DNA of 64,000 nucleotides from Pinus tabuliformis (taxonomy: Eukaryota; Streptophyta; Pinopsida; Pinales; Pinaceae): the NCBI GenBank assembly GCA_031772625.1, contig CM062805.1, positions 516,874,102-516,938,101 of the forward strand. The letters are read 5' to 3'. The notes beneath the pieces were generated by a model. That model searched no databases, had not been told where the DNA came from, and saw only the letters and a list, made by a program, of their open reading frames with translations. Shown here one piece after another: positions 9,588-20,768 of the stretch. The stretch's first letter is position 1; each line of letters starts with the position of its first letter. A program made the position numbers and the translations under genes.

Positions 9588-11182
9588 ATGGAACACACCA
9601 ACAAAGGGATTCCACATGATGGGACCCCTAGCCCTTTCTCCTCTTGGGGAGAAGTTGGTGCGCCCCACATGGCCACATTGTCGCTTCCAGGGCTGACAAT
9701 TGGCCTGCCAGTTTGGCTATTCTCAACCGCTGTAGTTCAGACCACCACGGTTCCTGAACAGTTGAGACAACAGTTAGACCAGTCTAGAGCTACCCTCCAA
9801 CCTTCCACTTCTTATGAGCCTTCCTCCGATCCTTCTTCTTCGAGAGGTCAAGCCGCCAAAAGCATAGCTCCCATAGAAAAGAAGAAGGAGAAGAAGAAGA
9901 AAGAAAAGAAGCAGAAGGAGCCAAAGGCGCCTGGGGCAAGCAAAAGGTATCTAACGAAAACCCACACACAGCACGGACCGGGCCCAAATCGCCATGTGTC
10001 ATATGTAGAGGAGACCACCTCCACCGTGATTGTCGTAGTATTCCCCGGATACTATGGGACTGGTCCCCTCGTTTGCATGATTCGGAAGCGTCAACCTCTG
10101 AAAACCAGGTTGAATGCTTACCGTCGACCAACGAAAGTGAAGGTCGCAGACGACGAAGGGGAATGAGATTCCCCTGCGAACTGTGTGAAGGCAATCACAC
10201 CCTTCGCCGTTGTCCCTTTTTAGACGAAGCAAAGAGAGTTTTGGAAGATCAACTGATTACACCGTTGTTACTTCCTCCTGGATACCAAAAACTCGCGCCA
10301 AGTCCTTCGTTGGTCGAAAATACAGCTGCCCCGCCCATAGGGCCAGCTGAAGTGTCAGTCGCTGAAAGTGAACCTACTGAATCCGGACCGGACGAAAGTC
10401 CAAAGGTCGAAACGGCAGTTGACCCGGTTCTCCCTTCAGAAGTTTCATCTTCAAATACCACAGTCACTGAGGATTCATCTTCAGTTGACACCCCTACCGA
10501 AGAGAGTAAGGATGACACCGTCCAAATTCTTTTCATCAACACCGATTTTGATGAACATCAGGGCAATGTGCCCACTCCTTTATCGCAGGAAGGAGCGTCG
10601 TCAGGATCATATCCGGCCGTATATTCGGTCCCACCACCAAGCAACCTAGTTGTGTCCTTTGATTGGAACCAACTAGGCAGACCCCGGTTACCAGCCAGTA
10701 TACCATTTAGAATTATAGTCCAAATATACAAAATGGTGATGGCTGGAACTATCATTGATGAAGGGGCATCTGTGAGTATCCTGTCCTCTATTGCTTGGAA
10801 AGCACTGGGTTGCCCGGTGCTTTTGCCCGAGACAAGGTGTCTCTCGGGTTTTGACAAAGGAACCAGTCGACCATTAGGGATTCTACCTAATGTGCCTATT
10901 GCACTGAAAGGGAAGGCTGTCAAGATGAATTTGATGGTCGTCCAAGGACCCTTGGATTATAACCTACTCCTTGGACGAGACTACATATATTGCATGGAAG
11001 CAATAGTCTCCTCACTCTTTCGAATAATGTGTTTTCCATACGAAGGAAGAATGGTCAAGCTCGTAGACCAACTTTCACTTCCGGGATCACGCATCGCAAG
11101 TAGTCACATACCTATCCTGAATGGTCTATTTGATCAAGAAAGGTCTCTACCTCCGGTTCTTCTTCCTGATGAAGGCGAGTGA
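9588..11182 (+). pseudogene. Element A zinc-knuckle/protease polyprotein, one frameshift
   Basis: Starts at ATG 9588 (MEHTNKG) and is open to about 9940. One frameshift there moves reading to the frame that stays open to the stop at 11182. Order: a conserved N-terminal box (SPFSSWGEVGAPHMATLSLP), a long lysine/glutamate run (about codons 95-115), then two zinc knuckles, one around 9990-10030 and one ending in LCEGNHTLRRC near 10200. A Ser/Thr/Glu-rich linker follows, then a retropepsin-like domain with IDEGASVSIL near 10755 and LLGRDYIY near 10975. No capsid domain, RT or integrase is recognisable. The intact version is the 521-residue frame of element B. The frameshift makes this copy defective; programmed shifting is unlikely because B needs none. 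Confidence 0.85.
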
Positions 11183-11789
11183 TTCGGGAAAGGAAGGCCG
11201 GAACCCAGGGGGCATGCATCCTGGTCTTCTCTGGAGGCAGAAAAAACCTTGGGTGTAGAGTAGAATTTCCGCGGGAGAATATGACTAGTCCGTACCCCGT
11301 CCCCTCCTTTTTCTTCATAAAACAGAAGAGCCAGGAAGAGCTCTCATGTGGAAGAAGGGGCTGTTAGGAATGGGGTTGTGGAAAAAGATTCTTTTGTTAA
11401 AGTTATGAGTGTGTGGCGGAGCATCGTCATTCACCGTCGCCTAGTCGGCGTCGCCGAAGAAAGTTTTTGTTTGAAAGAATTAGCAGAACAATCTTTGGGT
11501 AACCTAAAAGAGGTAAGCCTCACCTGTTAAAAACAAAGGTTTTTAACGGAAAAGTAGGGGCAACCTTGAAATTAGACTTACACCTGGGGGCATGCAAACC
11601 TCTTGGAATGCAAGCTCGGGCGGCTTTTAGTTTTAGGTAGGACTAACCCCGCTAACCCGTAGGATAAGCCGATACTCGGCTTGCACAAAGAGAGGATGTG
11701 GAGCAAAGCGTAGGGAGATGAAGCTCTCTAAAAAATAGGAATCTTCCATGAGACCTTACTACTTTATGACTGGTAAAAACGAGCAGTTT
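11183..11789 (+). other. Element A non-coding 3' region, first part
   Basis: No supported gene. It contains two copies of GGGGGCATGCA, at about 11208 and 11586, which resemble the polypurine tract core of this family (AGGGGGCAAC). Element C keeps both copies on the opposite strand (near 50583 and 50903). Confidence 0.5.
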
Positions 11790-12600
11790 TGGCAAAGTTC
11801 ATGCTCGTTAAAAAATAAACGCAAGATCCAAGCAGTTTTAACGCGGAAATTCATGCTCGTTAAAAAATAAAATAAGCTTGTGAGCAGGCTTCCCCCAGTG
11901 TTCAAGCTCATTCAGAAAAAATGAACCGGTAAATAACCATTTGAGACCGTAAATTCATCAGCCATAAAAGCCTTGGTCGTGTTTGTGCACCGTCACCTCC
12001 ACTTTTCATTTGGCCGATCATTCACATCCACTTGATTGTTTACTTATTTTGAGGAACAGCTGCGAAGAGTGATCCCACCTAGCCATCCTTGTAATACTGC
12101 CGTGATTGGAAAATTCCAACCTATACCTGGAATCTGCTGCTATCCCTGTTTATCACTCGTTCCTCAAAATACGAGTCTTCTTTGAGCTCTTTTCACTGAC
12201 TCGTAAAAAATGAAAAGTTTGCCGAGTTTTGGCCTTCCAGCTCGTTAAAAGGACCAGAAGAGCTATACCTCCTCTAGATTTTAATCTTTTTGGACCTGAG
12301 GGATTATTGCACAAAAAGATCGAGCACTTGTCTGGTTCGGCTCGATAAAGATATCGAACATTCATCCCTTCTGTATTGTTTTATACTTTTTCGGACTTAA
12401 GGGATTAGATGACGAAAAAGGACCCCTGGAGTCTACTTTATGTACACTTTTCAGACTCTCTAAAAATGAAAAGGACCGAGTTGTCTTTGTCGCTGGGCTC
12501 GTTAAAAATATTAGATAGCGACAAACTTGTCTTTAAACAAGAACGAGTTTCCCTATCGCTAGGCTCGTTAAAACATAGCGATGGGCTTGCCTGAAGGGCA
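11790..12600 (+). repeat. Dispersed GCTCGTTAAAA motif array (element A)
   Basis: The word GCTCGTTAAAA, often followed by AATAAA, recurs at about 11803, 11855, 12239, 12497 and 12563, with degenerate forms at about 12195, 12341 and 12455. Spacing is irregular (about 50-350 bp). B and C contain the same word in the corresponding 3' region, so it is a family feature, not a local accident. Related words flank the coding region near 9430 and 9470. Function unknown. Confidence 0.7.
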
Positions 12601-12703
12601 TGTTATAGATCAAGCATATGTTATCCTCCTCAAGCTTGACAAAAATAAAGAGGTACTGGTCAGAAATGACTGGGGAAAAATTGGGAAGAACCTCAAAGCT
12701 TAA
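12581..12703 (+). CDS. Small conserved sense reading frame (40 codons), unknown
   Basis: ATG at 12581 opens a 40-residue frame beginning MGLPEGHVIDQAYVILLKLD and ending before TAA at 12703. B has it as the start of a longer frame (33644 leftward) and C as a 40-residue frame (49557-49435). Few residues differ (H/Q/K, D/E, R/S), mostly conservative. No family recognised. It may be translated or may simply be a well conserved stretch of RNA. Confidence 0.35.
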   Translation: MGLPEGHVIDQAYVILLKLDKNKEVLVRNDWGKIGKNLKA

Positions 12704-13708
12704 TGGTAGCAAGTCGCTCTTGGACATGACACTTTTGCCTCCGTAAATATCGGGTTGGGTTATTATCATTCACCGGTCCCTTCACCAATGTCTCGCCATA
12801 CCATCCATACATGGGGTAATGCTACCAATCCATCACATCAGTGTCGTTATATGTTCAAGAGATGTCATTCAGAAAGTGTCAACCGGGTCCCATCCACTAC
12901 CATACATCATCTTTCATCCTTCCATGACCGCCACCCTGAATCATATTTCACATATCGTTTTCACCATCATCACTAGCTCCGTTCTGTGTCACTGATGTGG
13001 GATTCATTAAGGCCCTCCTTTGACGGATCACTTCTTGTCGACATCAGCTCATTATCCAAGAAGTTGGTCTAGGAACACCCCCTCAGTACTTTGAAGCTTG
13101 CATGCCTCAATGGCAAGTTTCTCACTCCCGGCGATAGGTATACATTAATGACCTTCGACCAGGAGACTTTGCGTGGTGTTCGACGTCAGATCCTATATTC
13201 ACACCACGTGAATTGTGCTGCAGTACCTTGAGGGTCATCATCATTATCGGTGATTCCTCTCGTGCTTGTTAACAGTTTACATTATTGACTGGTAATCAAG
13301 CGATGTCTTTCCATGTTCGACTTCAAGAAATTCTCACATGGATCGACTCGTACTAGAGTGAAGATCGGACAAGTTTGAAGACCCCGAATCTAGTTTCATC
13401 CATCCGGGCTGCGATATATATTCAGGAGATAAAAACATAGACATGTGCAGCAGATGATCATCCTACTAAAAGGATGATAATTAAAAGCAGAGAATTATCC
13501 GTCTCTTATCAGACGATCGTCTGTTTATGTACAGCAAATGTATTTATAAAGCTGATCATGGGAAATGCCTGCATCAACTAGATCATGAAAAGAAAGTATG
13601 AAAAGATAATGTATTGTATTGTATTTTTTGTTACAGGTCACCTCCCGACGATTGAATGAACTTTGGATCCTCCTAATAAAGCATTTCACCCGATAAACGA
13701 CCTCATAC
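12704..13708 (+). other. Element A non-coding 3' region, second part
   Basis: About 1 kb with no supported gene. It aligns by eye with 32493-33480 of B and 48419-49430 of C (opposite strand), including the words CACCACGTGAATTG and ACATGGATCGACTCG. The region is therefore conserved although apparently untranslated. Confidence 0.55.
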
Positions 13709-13721
13709 TTTAGGGGGCAAC
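13709..13721 (+). promoter_or_regulatory. Polypurine tract of element A
   Basis: TTTAGGGGGCAAC directly abuts the 3' LTR start TGTTATAG and would prime plus-strand DNA synthesis. Mirror copies lie at 32480-32492 (B) and 48406-48418 (C). Confidence 0.8.
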
Positions 13722-14766
13722 TGTTATAGACATTTTTGTGCCTTACAGCATAGAGCATGAAATGTCAATAATCTGAGGGATCCAAAGTCCCTAAACATGT
13801 TGTTCTTTACCCTTAGAGGAACAAGGTCAGCAAACCACAGCACTGCAAATCGGTTCTCCACTGAAAAACACTCAAAAACAGGTCAATTTTGGATCAAAGC
13901 AGCTGCTCCAAAGGCTACCTGCGTTGCATAGCAGGTGCAACAAAGCTACCTGCGTTGCATAGTAGGTACAACAAACGCTACCTGCGTTGGGCGTACTTTG
14001 ACATGTGGAGGAATCTTTCTCTCAATGTGCCAGTGCCCAGGAAGCTTCTAAAAAGGCACTTGATCATAAGATTCGCCTAATGATGAGTTAAGAGCTTCTA
14101 AAACTCCAAGTGGAAGACAGAAACTCCAAGTGAAGAACTAAAGAACAACTGGAGTTGAAGAGGACAACAAGTCACACATCAAGCTGACTTATCTTCACTC
14201 CAAAACTCTATATAAGGATCTCATCCCATGGGATCTGAGGGCGGAATTCAGTGCAAAGAATCGCTGTTGGTTTGCAGTTGAGAGTATTGGGTGATTGCTT
14301 GAGGGAGGTGAAGAAGAGATTTCTCTCCGTTGGGAAGGTGATGCTGGATTGGACCTCTCATGGTTGTATCACCGCCTGAACCTTACTTCCATATTTTAAT
14401 AAAGCATTTGAGGTTCTTCTATTCGCATGTTTTTCAATGATGTATTGTCTTACTTGCGTCTTTGATTTATGCTAATCCTTGAATCATTTATGAATGCATG
14501 CTTCTTGTAGTTTCCTTTTCTTGTCTTATTTGCAGGATCTCGTGTAGCTCGGCCCGTGAAAAGACTTGGAGCTGGGAGCAAGCGGCAAACAAAGGAGATT
14601 GGATCGACCATTTGCGCAAGACATCAGTAAGTGGATCTCTTCCTTTTATCTCTTGCATGTCATAAAGAAGAAACTTTAGATAGCTTTGCTTTCAGCTGTT
14701 GCTAAGGAACTGTCACCCTTAGAGTGGGTTAGGGTCATTCCGAGTTGGATACTTTCCCCCACAACA
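13722..14766 (+). mobile_element. Element A 3' LTR (1045 bp)
   Basis: Direct repeat of 6835-7880 with about 15 hand-counted substitutions and a one-base deletion in the U3 hairpin array. Ends ACAACA, followed by the target duplication TTACA at 14767-14771. Confidence 0.93.
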
Positions 14767-14771
14767 TTACA

Positions 14772-15045
14772 TCTCCTCGGGTTATGGTTTTGGTTGTTTA
14801 GGATTTTCTCTTGTTATTCAATAATAAAAAAGCCCTTGAGCCTCATTATAACAGAGTTCAGAGGCATGTAGCCACCACATCTCTCCTCAAAGATAAGCTA
14901 CCATCGCCTGTGCTAGTCTCCTTTCCATTTTGTTTGTAAGCATATTTCAGTATTTTACATTAATGAAATGAAGTATTAACTCTGCTGCATCTATGTATTT
15001 ATGTTTATTTTTGTACTTTAAATTGTTCCTGCATAAATCTGAATC
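14772..15045 (+). mobile_element. F-array LTR, right part
   Basis: Continues the LTR broken at 6834 (ATCTCCTCGGGTTA...), runs to GAATCA and is followed by the F2 primer site at 15047, which is mutated (TGCGATTAGAGCGG). Confidence 0.85.
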
Positions 15046-15236
15046 AGTGCGATTAGAGCGGTCTTCTCTTTCTCTATTTTTGTTTGCATGTCCCCAACGA
15101 GGTCAAGATATAAGGATTTAGGGTTTGAGCTGGTCGAACCTTTGCAAGACCAGCCTCGCAAATCTTGACGGCCTCCCATGGTGGAAGAAAAGAAAGACGT
15201 GGGTGTAGGAGATCCTATCAAAATCTTACTCTAAGA

Positions 15237-16560
15237 AGCCCTCGAGTGACAAAGGAAGGCAATGATGGACAACTTTGCCCAGATCCTTTAGCGACTACCT
15301 AGGGGCGACACATCTAGCAACTACTCTGGAAATGCCATGCCATTTAAGGTACAAGTTAACTTTGAAATCCCCATATTCGAGGGTCATATAGATGCAGTTG
15401 TCGTAGATAAATGGTTAAATCTGCTAGAAGGGTATTTTTCTGTTCATGATTTTTCCAGCCGTGAAAATATTAATTTCTCTCTTCTCAAAGCAGCCCCCCA
15501 TGTCAAGGATTGGTGGGAAACCTATTGTGAACAGAAGGATGAAAGTACGAACTCATTGCTTTCAGCTGCTCCCACTTGGAATTAATTCCGGGATGCCATC
15601 AAGGAGCAGTAATACCCTATTGGGAGCTACGAGGAGAAATACATAAAGTGGACCATGCTACAGAAGGGAAGGGACGAAGATGTGCTAGATTTTACACATG
15701 TTTTTCATACCCTTTGCACGAAGTTGGGTATCAAGGATTTTGAGAAACAATTGGTACTCAAGTACTACGATGACCTACATAGACACATCCAGGACGAGAT
15801 GGAGTTCCTAGACATCTCCTCGCTCGGCATGACGTACCAATACGTTGTCAAGATCGAGCAAAAGTTTAAACAGAAGAAGCAATACTTTGGATCCGTGAAT
15901 CTGAAGCAAGGGAAAGGATTCCCCAAATCGTAGAACCAAGGACAAAGCCAAGATGGTGTGACCCAAGACAATGCAATGAAGATGCAAGAAAAGAATAACA
16001 CCACAAAGTCAAAGAAGGACACAAGAAAGTGGTGTGAGTTCCATAATAGCTCCACTCACAACATAAGTGAGTTTCAGACTAAGCAGTCATTGGTGGTTGA
16101 GTTGAAGGCTTCAAAATCAGATGCATGTTCCAACCCTGAGTCAGAACCCGACTAGAGGAATGGAAAAGGGAAGCAGATCATTGATGAGGAGCCCAGTGCC
16201 ATTGTTGCCACCACCAAGATCTAGAAGAATGAGCTTGAAGATCCAGAGGAGGGGGAGCGTCTTTTCCACTCACAAATGTGGGTGAAGGGTTCATCGTTGC
16301 AATTCATTATCGACAGTGGCGGCCAAAAAAACCCCGTTTCAGCAGAGTTCGTGAAGCGGTTGTGACTACCAACCATACCACACTTGCAACCATACATCAT
16401 CAGGTGGCTTCACTAAGGATGAGATCTCCGAGTCCGCTTGCAGTGCCACCTTCCCTATAGCATCAAGCACTTCACAGATGAGGTATTGTGTGATTTTGCA
16501 CCTCTGGATGTTTGTGATGTATTATTAGGCCAATCATACTCCTGGAAGTGACATGTTGTG
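15237..16560 (+). pseudogene. F2 gag and protease remnant (Ty3/gypsy)
   Basis: The best preserved gag of the array. A frame at 15337-15585 carries the gag box DKWLNLLEGYFSVHDFS and VKDWWETYCEQKDE. 15655-15933 continues with the helical capsid part and a basic KQKKQYFGSVNLKQGKGFPK tail. 15958-16155 carries the knuckle-like KWCEFHNSSTHNISEF, in which the last Cys is replaced by Phe. The protease region follows at about 16270-16560 in shifted frames. Stops and frameshifts make it non-functional. Confidence 0.75.
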
Positions 16561-17210
16561 TATGAGTCAAGGCCTCACACTGTTATTATTTCTTTTTGTA
16601 ATACATTATAACGGATACTGGAGGTAGCCCCACCTACCACCACTTCTTTGATCTTTGCTAAGAAAGGAAATAAGATCATCTCCCAAACTAGGAAATTTAT
16701 TTTCTTTTTGGTTCACTCTCAAAGTAAGGGTAAGATCGTAGCCACATCCATCCCCCTGGGGAAGGGTTCCTCCATGCAGCAGAAGAAGGTGGATACGGTC
16801 ATGAAGGGATATAGGGACATCTTCTCCTCACTGAAAGGGGTACCGTTGCATTGTCAGGTCAAGCATTCATTTGATCTTACTCGGAGAGCACCTCTACACA
16901 ATGGGCCGATATATCATCACTCCAATCTGAAAAATGCCAAGTACAAGAAGCGACGTGATCAACATCAAGTGTCACACAAGTTTCAGGTGGGCAACAAAGT
17001 TTGGTTGCATTTGCGAAATAATGCCTTACTAGAGCCCATCGGAAGCTCAGACCACTACGATATGGTCCTTACATTTGTGAGAAACAATGCTTTGGAGCAG
17101 AGTATTCCATCATTCCTTGGATCTCACCGAGTGTTAAATTTGGATCATGCTCGACCATGCTTCCCACCATTACTCGACACATCAGAGATTGCAGAATAGC
17201 TCACGAGGGA
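16561..17210 (+). pseudogene. F2 protease-RT linker fused to integrase tail
   Basis: An open frame at 16648-17199 (183 residues) shows the deletion product clearly. The pre-RT segment (YRDIFSSLKGVPLHCQVKHS near 16810) runs straight into the integrase C-terminus (HKFQVGNKVWLHL near 16977, SIPSFLGSHRVLNLDHARP near 17100). The junction is at about 16930. RT, RNase H and the integrase core are missing. The frame could still be translated, but nothing suggests a role. Confidence 0.75.
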
Positions 17211-17286
17211 CCAAGTTCACCAAAAGTTTCCCCATCATGGAAGCACTCAACGCAATGGGGACTATTTATTCCTAAGGGGGGATGAA

Positions 17287-17902
17287 TGATCTAGGTGGAT
17301 TTCGGTGGCCACCCTCCTATCCCACTTGGACCCCCACAACTTTCTGTTTTAGTTTTTCAATTTCCTTAATTGTACCACAGTTTACTATTTTTTCTAGTTT
17401 TTCAGGTCCTAAACTTCCGAAGCCATTTTGAGGCCCTAAACGACGTTTTTTAGGAAATATACTTCCCGCGATTATGCAATAAAATCATATTCTCCTTCAT
17501 AGTCCTTGGAGAGATCTTTCCAATGGGGTATCATGCACATCATACGGAGATAATATGACCAAGTCACAACCCTAGGAAGTTGGTTGTCCAACTAACCCCA
17601 ACAGGCCCATAAACTCTTGTTGTTACATCTCCTCGGGTTAGGGCTTTGGTTTTTTAGGGTTTGCTCTTATTTTTCAATAATAAAAAGGCCCTTGAGCCTC
17701 ATTGTAACACAATTAAGAGGCATGCAGCCACCAAATATCTCCTCAGAGATAAGCTACCATTGCCCGAGCTAGTCTCATTTCCATTTTGTTTCTAAGCATA
17801 TTTAAGTATTTTACATTAATGAAATGAAGTATTATCTCTGCTGCATCTCTATATTTATGTTTATTTCTATACTTTATTGCATTCCTGCATAAATTTGGAC
17901 CA
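17287..17902 (+). mobile_element. F-array LTR shared by F2 and F3 (616 bp)
   Basis: Starts TGATCTAGGTGGAT after the F2 purine tract (17274-17286) and ends GGACCA just before the F3 primer site at 17904. It serves as 3' LTR of F2 and 5' LTR of F3 at once. Compared with the other array LTRs it is clearly diverged, so the array is old. Confidence 0.88.
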
Positions 17903-18116
17903 GTGGTATCAAAGTGGTCTGCTCTTTCTCTGTTTTTGTTTTCATGTCCCCAACAAGGTCAAGATATAAGGAGTTAGGGCTTGAATTGGTCAAACCTTTG
18001 CATGACAGCCTCGCAAATCCCGATGGCCTCCCATGGAAGAAGAAAAGAAAGATGAGGGGGTAGGAGATCCGATCAAAATCTTTCTCGAAGAAGCCCTCGA
18101 GTGACAAAGGAACACG

Positions 18117-19440
18117 ATGATGGACAACTTTGCCCAAATCCTTCAGCGGCTACCTAGGGGTGACGCATCTAGCAGCTACTCTGGAAACACCACACCCTTT
18201 AAGGTACAAGTTAACTTAAAAATCCCCATATTCAAGGGTCAGATAGATGCAGATGCCCTAGATAAATGGTTAAATATGCTAGAAGGGTATTTTTCTATTC
18301 ATGATTTTTCCAGTTGGGAAAATATTACTTTCGCTCTTCTCAAATCAGCCCCCCACATCAATGACTGGTGGGAAACCTATTGTGAACAAAAGGATGAAAG
18401 TAAAAACTCATTGTTTTCAGTCGCTCCCACCTGAAATTCATTCTGGGACACCATCAAGGAGCAGTACTACCCTATCGAGAGCTATGAGAACAAATACATA
18501 AATTGGACCACGCTATGGTAGGGAAGGGACCAAGATGTGTCGAAGTTTACCAATGTTTTTCATACCCTTCAAACGAGGTTGGGTATCAAGGATTCTGAGA
18601 AATATTTGGTACTCAAGTACCACAACTACCTACATAGACATATCCAGGATGAAATGGAGTTCTTGTACATCTCCTCGCTCATCACGACATATCGATATGC
18701 TGTGAATATCGAGTAGAAGTTTAAACAAAATAAGCGAGACTTTGGATCCGTGAATTCGAAGCAAGGGAAAGGCTTCCCCAAACCACAGAACCAAGGACAA
18801 AGCCAATATAGTGTGACCCAAGACAATCTGTCGAAACTGCAAGAAAATAACAACACCACAAATTCAAAGAAGGACACAGGAAAATGGTGTGAGTTCCATA
18901 AGAGCCCCACTCACAACACAAGTGAGTGTTCGACCAAGCAGTCACTGGTGGCCAAGTTGAAGGCTTCAAAATTAGATGCATGTTCTGACCCTGACTCGGA
19001 ACTTGACAAGAACAATGACAAAGGGAAGCAAATCATTAATGCGGAGCCTAGTACCACTATTGCCAACGCCAAGATCCAGAAGAATGAGCCTGAAGATCCA
19101 GAGGAGGGGGAGCGTCTTTTCCACTCACAAATGTGGGTGAAGGGTTTCCCACTACAATTCATTGTCGATAGTGGCATCCAAAATAGCATCATTTCAGTAG
19201 AGTTCATGAAGCGGCTGGGACTACTAACCATACCACACCCACAACCATACATCATCAGGTGGCTTCACCAAGGACAAGATCTCTGAGTCTTCCAGTAGTG
19301 TTGGCTTCCCTATAGCATCAAGCCCTTCACAGATGAGGTATTGTGTGATGTTGCACCTCTAGATGTTTGTGATGTATTATTAGGCCAACCATACTTGTGG
19401 AAGAGACATGTTGTGTATGGGTCAAGGCCTCATGTTGTTA
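18117..19440 (+). pseudogene. F3 gag and protease remnant (Ty3/gypsy)
   Basis: The first frame, 18117-18434, has the gag box (DKWLNMLEGYFSIHDFS, DWWETYCEQKDE). 18750-19286 (178 residues) continues with a Lys/Gln-rich tail, the knuckle-like KWCEFHKSPTHNTSEC, an acidic linker, and a retropepsin start with FIVDSGIQNSIIS (active-site DSG kept) near 19165. The frame then breaks. The rest of the protease (LDVCDVLLGQPYLW-like near 19360-19400) is readable in another frame. Several stops; pseudogene. Confidence 0.75.
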
Positions 19441-20125
19441 TTATTTATTTTGTAATACATTATACAAGATACCAAAAGTAGCCCCACCTATCACCACTTC
19501 TTTGATCTCTGCTAAGAAAGGCAGTAAGATCATCTCCCAGACTAGGAAATTTATTTTCTTTTTGGTTCACTCTCAATGTAAGGTGAAGATCTAGCCACAT
19601 CTATCCCCCCTGGGAAGTGTTCCTCCATGTAGCAGAATCGGGTGGATACAGTCATGAAGGGATACAGGGACATCTTCTCCTCAATGATAGGGGTACCGTT
19701 GCACTGTCAGGTCAAGCATTCATTTGATCTGACTCCGAGAGAACCTCTACCCAATGGGTTTATATATAGTTTCTCCATTCTAGAAAATGGCTAGTACAAG
19801 CAATGACATGATCAACATCAAGTTTCACACAAGTTTCAAGTGGGTGACAAAGTTTGTTTGCATTTGCAGAAATAATGCCTTACCAAAGCCCATCAAAAGC
19901 TCAGACCACTTTGATATGGTCATTACACCATTACCAAGGCTGTGGGAAACAATGATTTGGAGGAAAACATTCCCCCATTCCTTGGCTTGCACCAAGTCTT
20001 CAACGTGGACCGCCCTCGACGATGCTTCCCACCATTACTAGACACATCAGAGATTGTAGAACAACTCACCAGGCACCAAGTTTAGCAGAAGTTTCCCCAT
20101 ATCATGGAGGAACTTAATGCAATGG
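19441..20125 (+). pseudogene. F3 protease-RT linker fused to integrase tail
   Basis: Same fused arrangement as in F1 and F2. The pre-RT segment (ISAKKGSKIISQTRKF near 19510, then a VKHSFDLTP motif near 19710) joins at about 19785 to the integrase tail, which runs to about 20125. Frameshifts are more numerous than in F2. Confidence 0.7.
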
Positions 20126-20153
20126 GGACCATTGCTTCCTAAGGGGGGAGGAA

Positions 20154-20768
20154 TGATCCAGGTGGATGTTGGTGGCCACCCGCCTATCCCACTTGGACCC
20201 CCACAATTGTCTCTTTCAGTTTTTCAGTTTCATTAATTATAGCATAGTTCACTATTTTTCGCGGTTTTTCAGGTCCTAAACTTTTGGTATCGTTTTGGGG
20301 CCCTAAACGACATTTTTTCGGAAATCTATGCCCATTATTTAAAAAAAAAATCATCTTTTCCGTCGTAGTCTTCAGAGAGATCTTTCCAACAGGGTATCAT
20401 GTGCATCAAATGGAGATAATATGACCAAGTCATTACCCCAGGAAGTTGGCTATCCAACTAACCCCAACAGGGCCCATAAACTCTTAGTGTTACATCTCCT
20501 CAGGTTAGGGTTTTGGTTGTTTAGGGTTTTCTCTTATTGTTCAATAATAAAAAGGCCCTTGAGCCTAAATGTAACACATTTCAGAGGCATGTAGCCACCA
20601 CATATCTCCTCGAGATAAGCTACCATCGTTCGAGCTATTCTCATTTCCATTATATTTGTAAGCATATTTCAGTATTTTACATTAATGAAATGAAGTATTA
20701 TCTATGTTGTATCTCTGTATTTATGTTTATTTCTGTACTTTATTATGTTCCTGTATAAATCCGGATCA
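20154..20768 (+). mobile_element. Right terminal LTR of the F array (615 bp)
   Basis: Starts TGATCCAGGTGGATG after the purine tract at 20141-20153 and ends GGATCA at 20768, where the satellite-like repeat begins with GTTATTCC. A matching duplication at the left end cannot be checked because the F1 5' LTR is truncated. Confidence 0.88.

Larger units (their letters stand above)
6835..14766 (+). mobile_element. Element A: complete non-autonomous LTR retrotransposon (zinc knuckles plus protease only)
   Basis: A complete 7932-bp element in + orientation. It has 5' LTR 6835-7880, tRNA-Arg primer site 7884, one coding region 9588-11182, polypurine tract 13709-13721 and 3' LTR 13722-14766. Both LTRs start TGTTATAG and end ACAACA. 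The 5-bp duplication TTACA flanks it (6830-6834 and 14767-14771), and its insertion splits an F-array LTR. By hand count the LTRs differ by about 15 substitutions in 1045 bp. No RT, RNase H or integrase motif exists anywhere inside, so movement must depend on another element, presumably of the Tat/Ogre group that uses tRNA-Arg (family knowledge). Elements B and C are relatives; C is the closer one by LTR sequence. Confidence 0.93.
4234..20768 (+). mobile_element. Tandem array F1-LTR-F2-LTR-F3-LTR of a deleted Ty3/gypsy element
   Basis: Three internal regions (4265-6492, 15046-17286, 17903-20153) alternate with three LTRs of about 616 bp (6493-6834 joined to 14772-15045; 17287-17902; 20154-20768). 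Each LTR starts TGATC and ends with CA, and each internal region starts with a tRNA-iMet type primer site and ends in a purine tract of the form AAGGGGGGAGGAA. The 5' LTR of F1 survives only as its last 31 bp. Element A interrupts the first complete LTR. All three internals carry gag and protease remnants and then jump from the beginning of RT to the end of integrase, so they derive from one already deleted ancestor. Shared single LTRs between units indicate unequal recombination. Confidence 0.85.

Noticed and set aside
9930-9960. Programmed frameshift in the gag-pro frame of element A
   Set aside because: Elements B and C read the same region in one frame, so this is a plain indel.
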